Below, in pieces: positions 23,251-33,639 of a DNA stretch of 64,000 bases. The first letter of the stretch is position 1; each line of letters begins with the position of its first letter. This stretch comes from Ligula intestinalis (taxonomy: Eukaryota; Platyhelminthes; Cestoda; Diphyllobothriidea; Diphyllobothriidae). The stretch covers positions 13,146,705 to 13,210,704 of the forward strand of contig JAYGXS010000008.1 in assembly GCA_036362985.1 (NCBI GenBank), in the 5' to 3' direction. The position numbers and the translations under genes were made by a program. Under the pieces are notes generated by a model, which did no database searches, was not told the origin of the DNA, and saw nothing but the letters and a program-made list of their open reading frames with translations.

Positions 23251-23399
23251 ACTGTCACCGAGGCCACCCCCCCCCCTATCCCCCTTGGGGCTCCCCCTGG
23301 GGTCGTGTGTTGGCAGGACAGCAGGAGGGCTGCTCAAGGATCAAGGGTCAGGTTCTATTCGTAACAAGGACCCAGAGGGGAGGGGGGGTCCAGTAACTA

Positions 23400-24640
23400 A
23401 TCCGTAGTAAGCAGTGGGGGCGGAGAGGATGGAAGGGGCGTTCAGTGATCAAAAAGCCAAATTCTAGTCAAAATTAGGGACCCGATAGGAAGAGGGGAAG
23501 AGGTTGGACAATTAGTTAATGTGGCCCTCCTTTGCTGTCTCGCAATGTGGTGGGCGATGTGTGTGTTGGATCAGAAGTCGCTCCCATTTCTTGGTGTACT
23601 TTTGAGCGAAAGTTCTGGCGGAAGTATTCAACGTAGGATATATCGTAAAAAGACGGGGTCCAGCCAGTATACCCATTTTGCTAGTTTTGTACCGTTAAAC
23701 TTCAAACTTAATTAAGCACGATGTTTGACGCATAGAGCGAAAAGGTTTTACTCGACCGATAGCATCGAAGAAGAGCTTAAGATGATAGAAGGCGTTTTTC
23801 GACGAAGTGGGTATCCTAGTCGATTTGTTTTCCAGGGCATGGCTGAAAGACCGCCAAAGCCATCGGTACTAACAACAGAGAAGAAAGGAATATGCATTAG
23901 GGCCCCAGTTCAACAGGAAGCACCAAGTGGACTCCTTAGAAGGCGCCTTAGCCAAGCTATATTGAAAACATATCCAGCAGCCATCGCTCATATACTGTTC
24001 TCAACTACGCCCATCATATACGGAGATAATAGAGACAACCTGTCAGCCCAGACCACCTCTTTGTGTATATATTCACTCACCTGCTCCCAAAGGGCAGAAT
24101 ATATTGTTCGCCGAGACAGTGTCTGTTCAAAGGAGCGCGAAAACACTTTCCGCTATGTTTGGAGAAGGGCCAAATTAAGAGAATTAATACAGTTATTTTA
24201 GCGCACATGGAAGACTCAAACCATCGCGTGGATGCTAGAGGGGCCTTCCGAATAATTGTCTAAATGCCCTCCAGCTATTTTAAATTACTTTGACAGTGCC
24301 TGCTAGCTAACGTATAAGCAGCTGCCACCAGGCAACGCAGACTGAGATTGTGCGCTTAAAAAGAACTTTGTGACAGTGTCGCAGTTACCATGGCTGAAAG
24401 TCACTAGTGCAATCCCACACTCCTTATCACCGGCCTCGGAAATGGGTCAGCCCAGAGAAGGCAAAGTACTTAATTCAACTGAGTGCACGTCAGTCCAGCT
24501 TGACTTCATTTCCCCTACACTCACCCCTACAGCCCCTGACAAAAACAACACTTCATCTGTCCACCAACCCGCACGATTGATTTATTTAATTACCTGAAGA
24601 GGGTTTATCTCAGGCAAACGTATGCCCGCCAGTTTCTTTT
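23400..24640 (+). mobile_element. Penelope-like element, clade 1 (F), degenerate
   Basis: Plus-strand pieces in different frames line up with the copy at 25.5-26.5 kb. SLPFLGVLLSESSGGSIQRR with YRKKTGSSQYTHFASFVP is at 23570-23695. SIEEELKMIEGVFRRSGYPS through the linker lies at 23760-24050. A decayed GIY-YIG domain (TSLCIYSLTCSQ..., catalytic YIG lost) follows, then HMEDSNHRVDARGAFRI at about 24207-24257. The left flank (23400-23520) is the inverted terminal repeat with GGACAATTAGTTAATG. The 3' end near 24580-24640 has a decayed hammerhead (CTGAAGA, then GGCAAACGTATGCC). It is inactive, and the RT catalytic part is absent. Confidence 0.75.
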
Positions 24641-24721
24641 TTGATATTTACAATGGGTATTTTCTCAAATAAAAATAATAAAGCTTAATTAGTTTTGAAC
24701 GAATACAAAATTTGACATAAG

Positions 24722-25296
24722 CTATGAATATCTTTTACTGATAACTAATAGCCAACCTAATTAAAGACACAAACTAACGCTAACTTCGCCACGCAACCGC
24801 TACTCAATTATGCGCTTGTTAAAAAAGTGGCAAGCTTCTTTCCAGCATCTTAGATAGGCAGGTGAAGCGCTGCGCGTAGCATCCAGCTAAACCATTACGC
24901 TGCCATCTTCGGAAAAAGGTGCCATGGTTTTGACCCGCAAATGGAGTGTTGTCAAAATCCGTGGATAACTTGTCGACTGTTAGATTGTGCCCATACTTTG
25001 GCCCTCCGACTTCAACGCCAACCTTCCACGCTGATGTTTAGATGGCATGTTATCCACGGATTTTGACAACACGCAATTTGCGGGTCAAAACCATGGCGCC
25101 TTTTTCCGAAAATGGCAGCATAATGGTTTAGCTGGATGCTACGCGCAGAGCTTCACCTGCCTATCTAAGACGCTGGAAAGAAGCTTGCCTATTTTTTAAC
25201 AACCGCATAATTGAGTAGCGGTCGCGTGGCGAAGTTAGCGTTAGTTTGTGTCTTTAATTAGGTTGTCTGTGAGCTATCAGTAAAAGATATTCATAG
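24722..25296. repeat. 575-bp near-perfect hairpin (two 248-bp inverted arms)
   Basis: Arms 24722-24969 and 25049-25296 are each exactly 248 bases. Aligned without gaps they differ at about 15 positions (about 94% identity by eye). The spacer is 79 bases. Outer ends read CTATGAATATC and its complement; inner ends close on GTTATCC. No ORF of note and no clear target duplication. A single-copy long-TIR (MITE-like) transposon or a recent inverted duplication would both fit. If transcribed it would fold into one long duplex. Confidence 0.85.
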
Positions 25297-25561
25297 TGGT
25301 GCAGAAGTCCGATTTGAGTTTTTTTACGGTAAAATAAGCATTACCCGTTATTACGCAAACCCAGAAAATATTCTTTTTCGTCTGACACCTGATGGAAGAC
25401 TTAAATATAAGGGATGGTAGAGTAAGCGAAAGTTTTAGACAAACCAATCAGTAATAACAAGGGGGAGAGGTGTAAAAGGATCAAGGGAATCAGATTTTAG
25501 TCTTAATTGGGGACAGAGACATGGGGGTGGGGGGAGAGGGGAAGGGAAAGGAGTCAGACAA

Positions 25562-27085
25562 TTAGTTAATGTCATCCAGTGGTCCTCGTCTCCGGTTTTG
25601 TTGGGTTGTGTGAGGACGCAAGGTGTCAACGTCTTGAGACTGTGTCGGTGGCCTTTGGATGCTTGATACCGCTGTTTCATCATTGTTTCGCGGCGTAGTA
25701 AGAGGCGTGAGGGCGGATGTTGAAAAGGCCTTTGGCCACGGGAGCCTTAGGGCCGCTACAAATGCTTTCTGCGCACATAAAATTGGGTTTGTGAGGTGAA
25801 TGGCGACTGCTTCTGCCGTCGCAAGCATCCGCTGACGCAGGAACTTAGAGTGTTTAGCCAGAACTTCATAGACGACTCTGAATGCATGGTTGACGTCTAC
25901 CCGATGACCGCTGTCTACCAGGTGAGCCAGAATTGCGCTTGATATTGACTTAGTTTCGCCTCTGTTTAGCCACGCAGGGTGATGCTCTCGCATGCGCTTG
26001 GATAGACGTCTTATCGTTCGACCAATGTAACTTGCCCCACAGGAGCATGTAAAGTTGTAGATACACATTGATGTGGTCTGGAACGGCAGTCTATCCTTGC
26101 CTTCAAGGCGAAGAAGTGGAGTGCTTGAGAACAATAATCTAAACTTTGCTGCTGGATATGTATGCGCGATTGCAGCGTTCAGACAAAGCTGTAGAAGTTC
26201 GCTTGCTGGATCACCTTGAAAAGGCAATGTAAGAAATACGGTTTTCTTCTCAACCACTGGTACCCCCGGTCTTGGTGGACGTTCCTTCATAAACTTATCG
26301 ATGAACTTATCGGGGAACCCATTTTCTTGTAAGTTATTTTCAAGCAGTGCGAGTTCCTCCTCCAGTGTCTCTCGGTTCGTGAGGCAGCGGACTAGACCTC
26401 GTTTCTGACCTTGTGGTACAAAACTGTAGAAGTTAGTGTATTGCCCTCTCCAGGTCTTCTTACGAAATACACTTCTAATTATTGATCCATCAGATCTTCT
26501 ACTAAGGAGAACGTCCAGAAAGGGGAGGCACTGTCTATCCTCTTTTCCCAAAGTGAAGGTTAACGCTGAGTGCACCTGATTCACTTTATCTAAGAATGTG
26601 TCAAGCACAAGTCCTCTGTCTGCTAATATAAATATATAATCCACATAGCGAGCATAGGCTGAAAGGTCTTTAAGAATAGGAGAAAGTATTTTTCTCTCCA
26701 TTTTGCCCATGAAAGTATCCGCTAAAAGAGGTCCAAGCGGTGATCCCATCGCTACCCCATCGATTTGGCGGTAAAATTGGCCATTAAAGCTGAATTGCAC
26801 GTTTTAAGTGCAGCTTAAGAGTAATTGCTTCATGTCTCCGATCGGCATGACGTTTGGGAACTCTTTTTTAACAATCTCGTCACACAAAAATTATATGGTT
26901 TCTGTGTTGGGAATGTTGGTGAACAGTGACGCAACATCTAGGGATAACATCGTTTTACCGTTGATATTAGTGTTTCTTATGGATTCAATGAATTCAAACG
27001 TGTCCCGTTGGCTATGCGGTGCTATTTAGTGCCGAATCGGTTTCAACTTTTCTGCCAGCCAATTTGCAATTACATGATATGTTGA
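25562..27085 (-). pseudogene. PLE reverse transcriptase-endonuclease, broken
   Basis: The minus-strand frame has in-frame stops at 27026-27028, 26891-26893 and 26804-26806, and is then open for 412 residues. Upstream of the last stop LDVASLFTNIP holds the motif A Asp. After it come NGQFYRQIDGVAMGSPLGP, the template-grip motif, and RYVDYIF where the family has YVDD. The second catalytic Asp is thus Tyr, a one-base change (GAT to TAT), which should abolish polymerisation. LPFLDVLLSRRSDGS and a linker lead to the GIY-YIG core TCSCGASYIGRT (about residues 251-262 of the 412) with RMREHHPAWL. Normally such a protein primes reverse transcription at nicks made by its own endonuclease. This copy is dead. 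Confidence 0.85.
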
Positions 27086-27302
27086 GTTGCACAACCCGAG
27101 ACGAGGACCACTGGATGACATTAACTAATTGTCTGACTTATTCCTCTTCCCCTCTCCCCCACCCCCATTTATCTGTCCCCAAGTAAGACTAGAATCTGAT
27201 CCCCTTTATCCGTCCTTGATCCTTTTACACCTCTCTCCCCTTGTTACTACTGATTGGTTTGTCTAAAACTTTCGCTAACTCTACCCTCCCTTATATTACT
27301 GT

Positions 27303-27345
27303 ATTGCCTGATGATTAATCAATCGAAAGCGTTTGTTCGCTTAAC
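27303..27345 (+). ncRNA. hammerhead ribozyme in inverted PLTR of F
   Basis: CTGATGA (27308-27314), GAAA (27325-27328), then stem III GCG/CGC with a six-base loop and TT at the cleavage position rather than the preferred UC. Stem I pairing is weak. Likely a weakened ribozyme. Confidence 0.45.
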
Positions 27346-27499
27346 CTGACTTCCTTAATGCTTGCACGGGTATCATCGCTGAACTTAAATATACGTCAAT
27401 TGATCCCGCATATTTGTTTTTCTTCAAATCATAGGTACATGTTTAACATTCATGAGAATAACACCTAACACGAATTGTTGACACGCATGCATTCATTGA

Positions 27500-27720
27500 T
27501 TCATTCACTCATAAACTCCTAAAACGATGGATGACCTTGCATTGTGTTTTAGAAAAACAGAAGCAATTGCTTTAACGTGGCGCGAAATTCCCACTAAAAA
27601 TTCCAAAAGATTAACCAGCCAGCATAAGTTTGCTGTCGATAGCCTATCTTCAGGCTTGTATAGAAGGTTAAAAAAAGTCGCATGGGACCAGCATTTCATT
27701 TGCCCAACTTGTTATTAAAG
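27500..27720 (-). repeat. clade 1 PLE terminal-repeat fragment
   Basis: Similar to 28300-28450 and to the 3' end of the 41-kb element (AAATTCCCA...AATTCCAAAAGATTAA, CCAGCATAAGTTTGC). On the minus strand a decayed hammerhead core CTGAAGA...GACA is followed by GCAAACTTATGC. Confidence 0.45.
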
Positions 27721-27949
27721 AAAAAACTATGCAGATCGGTAGAAAAATAGTGTGTGGTCAAAAGTCTGATTAGCATCAGGTAAAGCTGGCCGCCAGGAAA
27801 ACGAATAGGCTGCGTGCAATTCATTTGGCGACTTCCTGCTATGGTAACTGTGGCAGCGTTAACAACTACTGTTGGACGAACATAGGTTTACGTAGTCTGA
27901 TGACAACTACTTCTTTTCTGGATGAATGAATGAAGAGGTTTGCGTTCCG

Positions 27950-29220
27950 GCTATTTGCATAGACGTGTCGAGCGCCGGATCAATTGAATTATTGTTCTGA
28001 GCTTTCCAAATCTTACAGGAGTCCATCTTCAGAAAAGAGAAGTAGCAACCAAAAAGAGGGTAATTATGGTGGCCATAGGCCAATCAACTGTCAGAGGTCA
28101 TAAGATTGACGAGGCGTTGGAAACAGCAATCAAGAAGGATGGGGGGGGTGGCGGGCAATTATAGTGGTGTACGCTAATTTGCTGTCAGTGAAGTCGGTGT
28201 CATGAGCAGCAATTAGTGTGGTGGCTTTTGAAATTCATTAGAAATACACATTGCACACATTGTTGTCATGCATGCATTCCTCGATTCATTTATTTTTTAA
28301 CTACTGACCTTGCATTCTGTTTCAGAAAAAAAAGCATATGGCTTTAAGGTGGCACAAATCTCTCATTAAGAATTCCAAAAGATAAATTGGCAAGCATGCG
28401 TTTGCTTTTGATACGTTATTTTCAGGCCTGTATATTTGTATCCTACTTAACTAAACAAACTATCCGGATTAATAGAAAAAAAGTGCGGCTGTCAGAGAGG
28501 GGAGGGAGATTCGCTGCCTGCAAACAATTTATCGAAAGCCACTGTATGATCGCCCAATGTCGTCTTTATAAAACCTAAGTAACGACTCGGTAAGGAACAC
28601 AATCGATACAGAGACTATAATAAGGTATTGCCGAAAAGGACATAGAGATGCAGGTAGACAGAAGTGCCCGAGAGGGGTCATGGTACACATTTCACAGTTA
28701 GTGTTCGGAGTAAAGGGAGGGGGAGAGCACTGTTGAAAATGAGATAGAGTTCACGTGTCGGTGGGATGCCGCGTCAGTGGATTTCCACTCGGCCGCATAT
28801 TGATAAGTGACCATTGTGGATGCGAGTCAGTGAGGCCTGCACACAAGCCTTCGTAATGTGAATCGACCTGGACATGCCTGGTAATGCACTGGTCGGTCTC
28901 TAGTGCCAAGCTTTAAAGAATGATCTCGCTTGTGTCTCGTACTGGCCGTGGTGATCACCTCGGCACCGTCCCAGTTGAAGAAGTGATCACACTCAAGGGA
29001 GTGTGCAGATACGAGTGATAAAACTTCTCGCAAGTCATGTCCGATGATGCGAGTCCCGTGACGTCGGCCGGCGTGGCCACGTAAACACAGGGATAGCCGG
29101 CGCACGGTTTGCGGTACAAGACGTTGCTTACTTGGTCTACAGGCAGATGGTACTTTGCTCGGCAGAGGATTGCGCGTAGGGCGAATGCGGGTTTGTGGGC
29201 GACGGAGATGGCGGAACAAC
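27950..29220 (-). mobile_element. Penelope-like element, lineage E, decayed and interrupted
   Basis: A minus frame at 28827-29219 (130 codons) contains SLECDHFFNWDGAEVITTAS then TRHKRDHSLKLGTRD, the part of the lineage E GIY-YIG domain after the catalytic core. The motif VDSHYEGLCAGLTDSHPQ follows in a shifted frame. The probable 3' terminal repeat is at 27950-28050, where the minus strand has CTGAAGA, a hairpin and GAAA as in the 17.3-kb copy. In between, 28300-28450 is a clade 1 terminal-repeat fragment, probably a later insertion. 28066-28230 is a block also present at 35528-35720. Confidence 0.55.
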
Positions 29221-29224
29221 TAAG

Positions 29225-29350
29225 TTGACGAGAGAACGTTTAGAAATATCTTTCATATAGGTAAGGAATGGAAGTTCAGACGATGAATTCACGACGGATG
29301 TCGAAATGTCAGGCGATCAAACATAGTGTCCCAGCGATCGAGCCTTCTTC
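29225..29350 (+). repeat. PLE lineage D terminal-repeat fragment
   Basis: Plus-strand CAGACGATGAATTCACGACGG, then TGTCGAAATGTCAGGCGATC and CCAGCGATCGAGCC, matches the end of the lineage D terminal repeat (compare 21.4 and 22.9 kb in the opposite orientation). It abuts an RT fragment of opposite orientation. Confidence 0.5.
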
Positions 29351-29351
29351 T

Positions 29352-29815
29352 TGATGGTATTTCTGTTGCACTATAACTAACTAAGGTGGTTGGTTTTTTG
29401 CTTGTCCCTTGCGACTAAGACAGTTTATGACAAAGTTGGTTGTATATCCATTGGCTCGGTTGAACTAATATAAGTTTGTTTGCCTTCTTAAACAAGTCAT
29501 CACTGCCGCAATAGCGATACGCCCATTGAAAAGGGTACAAACTCAGCTCTTTTTATGGGCCGCGGGTTTGGAACTCCCATAGTTAAGGATGATTAATGCA
29601 GTTATGTCCTTTCGGTGAACGCTTGTTGCGGGTTCGCCGTCAGAGGGTCTTTGTTTTGTCTCGTCTAGCAATGGAGGGGTATCTCCCATCGCCTCTTCGC
29701 AAACAAAATGTATTGCTGGGAAGACGTAGTCTCCATTTCGTTTTTTAGTGTTAACATTCGCTTTAGAATTAGCAAAATTGATCGAATATCGGTGCACAGT
29801 AATTTTTAGTGCCAT
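29352..29815 (-). mobile_element. PLE reverse-transcriptase C-terminal fragment
   Basis: The minus frame at 29543-29815 gives FVCEEAMGDTPPLLDETKQR then PSDGEPATSVHRKD and NYGSSKPAAHKKS, which matches the block after the RT palm in lineage C (LPFLDVLVQRTTDGTLQT, NYESNNPISHKLS). Further left, in another frame, ALFNRAY and NGYTTNFVINCLSRKGQ continue the connector domain. No GIY-YIG remains. It is close to lineages C and D but not identical to either. Confidence 0.6.
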
Positions 29816-29919
29816 TTAAGGTATCTACTTTACGATAATTTCATAAATATACGTTATGTTTGGATAGATACACCCTACCAGATGCCGGCACACTTCAAGC
29901 CGAAGTTCAGTTAAATATT

Positions 29920-30510
29920 TTTGTTAAGGATTGCTTGTGGGGTCTTCGAAAGGGCCTTATATATTTAAACCACCTACTTACATATTTTACGTAGGTTAAA
30001 TTATTGCTTATTTTCCATTTTCTGCACGTCAGCCTCCCATCCAGCAGGGTTTTGATGTTGGCATTGAACTGCTGGGGTCCTCGAAAGGCCATCGCATACA
30101 ATAACCACTGAAGTCAGTATGTTAAGGAAAAATAGTTGTTTAATCTGACTACGGGAATTATCGCTTACTTCTTAATTTAAATTAGGGTGATTTGCACAAC
30201 CTTCCAACTTCTGCAGTATTTCGCCTTTACCCTAATTGGGCTTAGCGGTACTACAAGCAAATGTACCTTAATGACCTCACCCAAGGTCAGGGCACATCCC
30301 CCTGATATATACGCCCTCCCCATTGGTCCGGTGGGGGTTCGTGGTGATATTGAAGTGACTTCAGTGTCCCCGCCCGAGATTTGAGTACGCGCATCAAATT
30401 ACCTTCATAACTTTTTTATTTTACAGAAATATTGCAGTCTAATTAGATCTCGCCCAAAAGATGGAAAGGCGCACTTCACGTGCTCCTTTAGGTAGCCCAC
30501 CAATTTACTT
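29920..30510 (+). repeat. dispersed repeat R3, copy 1
   Basis: Matches 58850-59350. Shared blocks are GGGGTCCTCG(A/G)AAGGCC, AATTATCGCTTA, CAC(A)AACCTTCCAACTT-like text, CAAGGTCAG...ACATCCCCC and GTTGGTCC-like text. It contains an internal partial duplication (GGGGTC(T/C)TCGAAAGG at 29939 and 30076). No coding frame of note; class unknown. Confidence 0.55.
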
Positions 30511-31439
30511 CTATGTATTTTTTTAATAAGTGCCTCTACAATTGCATGCACTCACGCATTGGCTTCTCCAGACAGTTACAGACGACATATTTGTTTATAA
30601 AAGCAGGAGTCATTACATTGTAGGCTACTTTTTGTCCCGCTAGTGCTGTTAAAGTGTGTTCTCACCAAATGGCCTTGTATATCACTAATGGAATTATGCA
30701 TATTTAAGTGGAAGATATGTGCTCATTTCTGTAGTGTTGACACTCATCCTCATCTTTACATTTGCAGTCCTTATAACTAGTCATGCAATAAAGCACAACC
30801 GGTTGTTGATTCCTGTTTCCAGAGTAATTTGAATTTCAGAAATTTGCAGTGTAGAATGACCATCGGTTTCAATGAAGTCCACCATGTGCACAACAGCTAA
30901 GTACGAGATTATAGTGAAATAAGACGCGCGACTATTTACCTCACTCTAACCCTAACCGTTTTGATTGGCGAGAAGACCAAAGTCTAGATGATCGAAGCAG
31001 GCATCGGGCGGGAGCCACTTTACCCAATGCAGCCTGAAAACACAGAGTAACTTAGCCCTTAATGACAGCAGACTTTACGTGGGCACAAGTGCACTTTCCA
31101 CCCTCACTCACCTATAGTAGGTGTCTAGCGAGACGTAAGTAAGCCAGGACTCGTACTGATACTACCAATACTGCTACTTCTAATACTACTTACTAAGTTG
31201 TAGCTTAGTAGTACTATTTGCTAGTACTATTACTGACTGTTTTTTAAGTCAGAAGTGACGCTGATTAAAATCAGCACTGGGTTCATATCCCCTCAATCTC
31301 GGCAAGAGGTGTAGTAGTACAGGTGCCTGTACTGACGCCACCCTTTGTCAGAGATGACGCTGAGTAAGCTCACCCTTGGGCTCATATACCTTTTGTCTCA
31401 ACCAGGAGTGTGACTCTGGCTTTAACTATTTAAGGTAAG
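30511..31439. other. no gene; short tRNA-like duplicated block
   Basis: No gene seen. About 31240-31300 and 31345-31395 are similar (GTCAGA...TGACGCTGA, then GGGTTCATATCCC or GGGCTCATATACC). The second part resembles a tRNA B-box, so an old tRNA-SINE dimer is possible. Confidence 0.3.
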
Positions 31440-32115
31440 TACAGTTCTGAGAATCCTGCAAACAAATTTCAGGACGAAATTAAACTTGGTAGTTTAGCGT
31501 ATACCTTCATGTACTGGAAAAATTTATGCGAAGTCGATCAAATTCAACTAAAGTGAAGTTTAAGGAATCGCATTTATTTTCAGAACCAAGCACCGATATA
31601 AATTTAGAAAATTATATTTAGCTATTCTGTGAAGTTTTTTTGCACAAAATGCAGAAATAAATATTTTTGACGCGTTTTGTTTAAACCTTACCTCTGACCT
31701 TGCACATAACCAAACTTTGCCATGCATGTTACCACGTAGGAGAATTAAAGAAGTCAGATAAAAACATACTTTTTGTAAATAATAGGTTCCGATCAAGCGT
31801 TACTTAGAAAAAGAACATATAGAATAATAATAATAAGTATTTCAAAAAAATGGTCATATGTGGCCATTTTTTTTGAATTCGCACACTTTTAACGGATCGT
31901 GTAATAAATCGCCTTCAGTGAAACATAATCCGTTATAAAGAGAACGGTACGTTGATTCATCTGCAGTCAAATTTAATCGTTTTTCTTCAGGTTAATTAAG
32001 GAAATTGTCAAAAGTCTCCAATTTCACTGTGACATTGCCTTGAAAAATGTTAATATACACAGAAGTTCGTCCGATAAATATTCAATAAAAGCACTTTTTA
32101 AAGAGAAAACTTATG
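31440..32115 (+). repeat. dispersed repeat R2, copy 2
   Basis: Aligns with 50440-51380 (TCCTGCAAA, GAAGTTTTTTTGCACAAAATGC, AATAAGTATTTCAAAAAAATGG, TGTCAAAAGTCTCCAATTT, ACAGAAGTTCGT), but is shorter by an internal deletion near 31500-31540. Confidence 0.65.
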
Positions 32116-32986
32116 ATGAAAACTTTTTTATCAATCATAGGAATAGCAATATGCGTGGTATCTAAGAGAAAATGTGGTTTGCTTTTTGAAGCATTTCCAC
32201 ATTTGACCAACATGGCCATCTGCATAGGAATCCACCAATACTGGAGCAAGTTGACTGCCCAAGCAGGATTTCCTAGGCAATCATCTAGAATCCACCAGAA
32301 TGACTACTAGGCTGACTTAATTATTAAGTTGGTTTGGAAGATTTGCTTAATCTGAGTTAACCCAAGCGTGAAAAACTCTAGGCATGTGGCGGGATTTGAA
32401 CCAGCGCTTCAGAGAAAGCCCTTGCCGGAGGCTAATGCTCTACTGCTAGGCTACAAACACCCGCTTCACGCCATGAGTGTAATCACACTTTGATCGATAT
32501 TACCCGCTCAACTTTTCGCTCGTATGGAATCCACCAATACGGGAGTAAGTTGACTGCCCAAGCAGGATTTCTTTAGGAATCATCTAGAATCCACCAGAAT
32601 GACTACTAGGCTGACTTAATTATTAAGTTGGTTTGGCAGATTTGCTTAATCTGAGTTAACCCAAGTGTGAAAAACTCTAGGCGTGTGGCGGGATTTGAAC
32701 CAGCGTTTCAGAGAAAGCCCTTGCCGGAGGCTAATGCTCTACTGCTAGGCTGCAAACACCCGCTTCATACCATGAGTTTAATCACACTTGTATCGATATT
32801 ACGCGCTCAACTTTTCGCTCGTATGGAATCCACCAGTACGGAAGCAAGTTGACTGCCCAAGCAGGATTTCTTTAGGAATCATCTAGAATCCACCAGAATG
32901 ACTACTAGGCTGACTTAACTATTAAGATGGTTTGGCAGATTTGCTTAATTTGATCCAAGTGTGCTTAAACTCATGGCGTGAAGCGA

Positions 32987-33065
32987 GCGTTTGTAGCCTA
33001 GCGGTAGAGCATTTGCCTCCGGCAGAGGCTTTCTCTGATGCGCGGGTTCAAATCCCGCCAAACGC
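32987..33065 (+). pseudogene. tRNA-like SINE head 1
   Basis: The acceptor stem GCGTTTG/CAAACGC is perfect (7 bp). A-box TAGCCTAGCGG and B-box GGTTCAAATCC fit RNA polymerase III promoters. The T arm GCGGG/CCCGC is perfect. The D arm and anticodon arm do not form a normal tRNA (a GCCTC/GAGGC stem leaves a five-base loop), and the head is 79 nt. It is therefore a SINE promoter and not a working tRNA. Confidence 0.65.
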
Positions 33066-33285
33066 CTAGAGTTTTTCACACTTGGGTCAACTCAAATTAA
33101 GCAAATCTGCCAAACCAACTTAATAATTAAGTCAGCCTGGCAGTCATTCTGGTGGATTCTAGATGATTGCTTAGGAAATCCTGCTTGGGCAGTCAACTTT
33201 CTCCCGTATTGGTGGATTCCATATGAGCGAAAAGTTGAGCGGGTAATATCGATCCAAGTGTGATTCAACTCATGGCGTGAAGCGG

Positions 33286-33364
33286 GCGTTTGTAGCCTAG
33301 CGGTAGAGCATTTGCCTCCGGCAGAGGCTTTCTCTGATGCGCGGGTTCAAATCCCGCCAAACGC
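33286..33364 (+). pseudogene. tRNA-like SINE head 2
   Basis: Nearly identical to 32987-33065 and 299 bases downstream, with the same acceptor stem, A- and B-boxes. Minus-strand counterparts at 32382-32460 and 32681-32759 differ at several sites. Confidence 0.65.
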
Positions 33365-33639
33365 CTAAAGTTTTTCACACTTGGGTCAACTCAAATTAAG
33401 CAAATCTGCCAAACCAACTTAATAGTAATGGTGAATGTAGACCCGCGCAGAAGCTACCCAACTCTCTCCCCACTTCCGCACCTGTATTCGGTGTCAAGAT
33501 AAAGTCGAGAAGACCGGAGAAGGGGGGGCGTTGCATACGCACACACGCCTTAAATCTAAGAACGTTGATTGAACAGTCCGGCACTAAGCCTAGGCCATCA
33601 CCCTTAAGAGACGGTGTAGTCATTCATTCCTCGACTGAG

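Larger units (their letters stand above)
25380..27345 (-). mobile_element. Penelope-like element, clade 1 (F), RT plus GIY-YIG with inverted terminal repeats
   Basis: Both ends carry the same terminal sequence in opposite directions (25400-25610 and 27090-27345; shared CCAGTGG, ACAATTAGTTAATG, GGGAGAGGGG and AACCAATCAGTA blocks). Between them lies a minus-strand coding region from RT motif LDVASLFTNIP to the C-terminus. The RT N-terminus is absent. The 3' terminal repeat ends about 100 bases from the 575-bp hairpin. Confidence 0.85.
32228..33424. repeat. tRNA-SINE array of 299-bp period that reverses direction
   Basis: Two and a half units run on the minus strand (32228-32953), then nearly two on the plus strand (32954-33424), meeting head-on near 32953. 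Heads recur exactly 299 bases apart within each half (32382 and 32681 on minus; 32987 and 33286 on plus). Each unit carries a tRNA-like head, an AATTAAGCAAATCTGCC tail and two GGTGGATTC blocks. The two plus-strand heads are nearly identical. The whole is an imperfect palindrome of ~1.2 kb. Confidence 0.8.

Noticed and set aside
27898..27925. CTGATGA near 27898
   Set aside because: No GAAA partner and no stem pairing nearby.
30940..30960. Telomere-like CTAACCCTAACC
   Set aside because: Only two units; no array.
32987..33065. Functional tRNA gene
   Set aside because: Acceptor and T stems are perfect, but the D arm mispairs and the anticodon arm leaves a five-base loop; four copies sit in SINE units.
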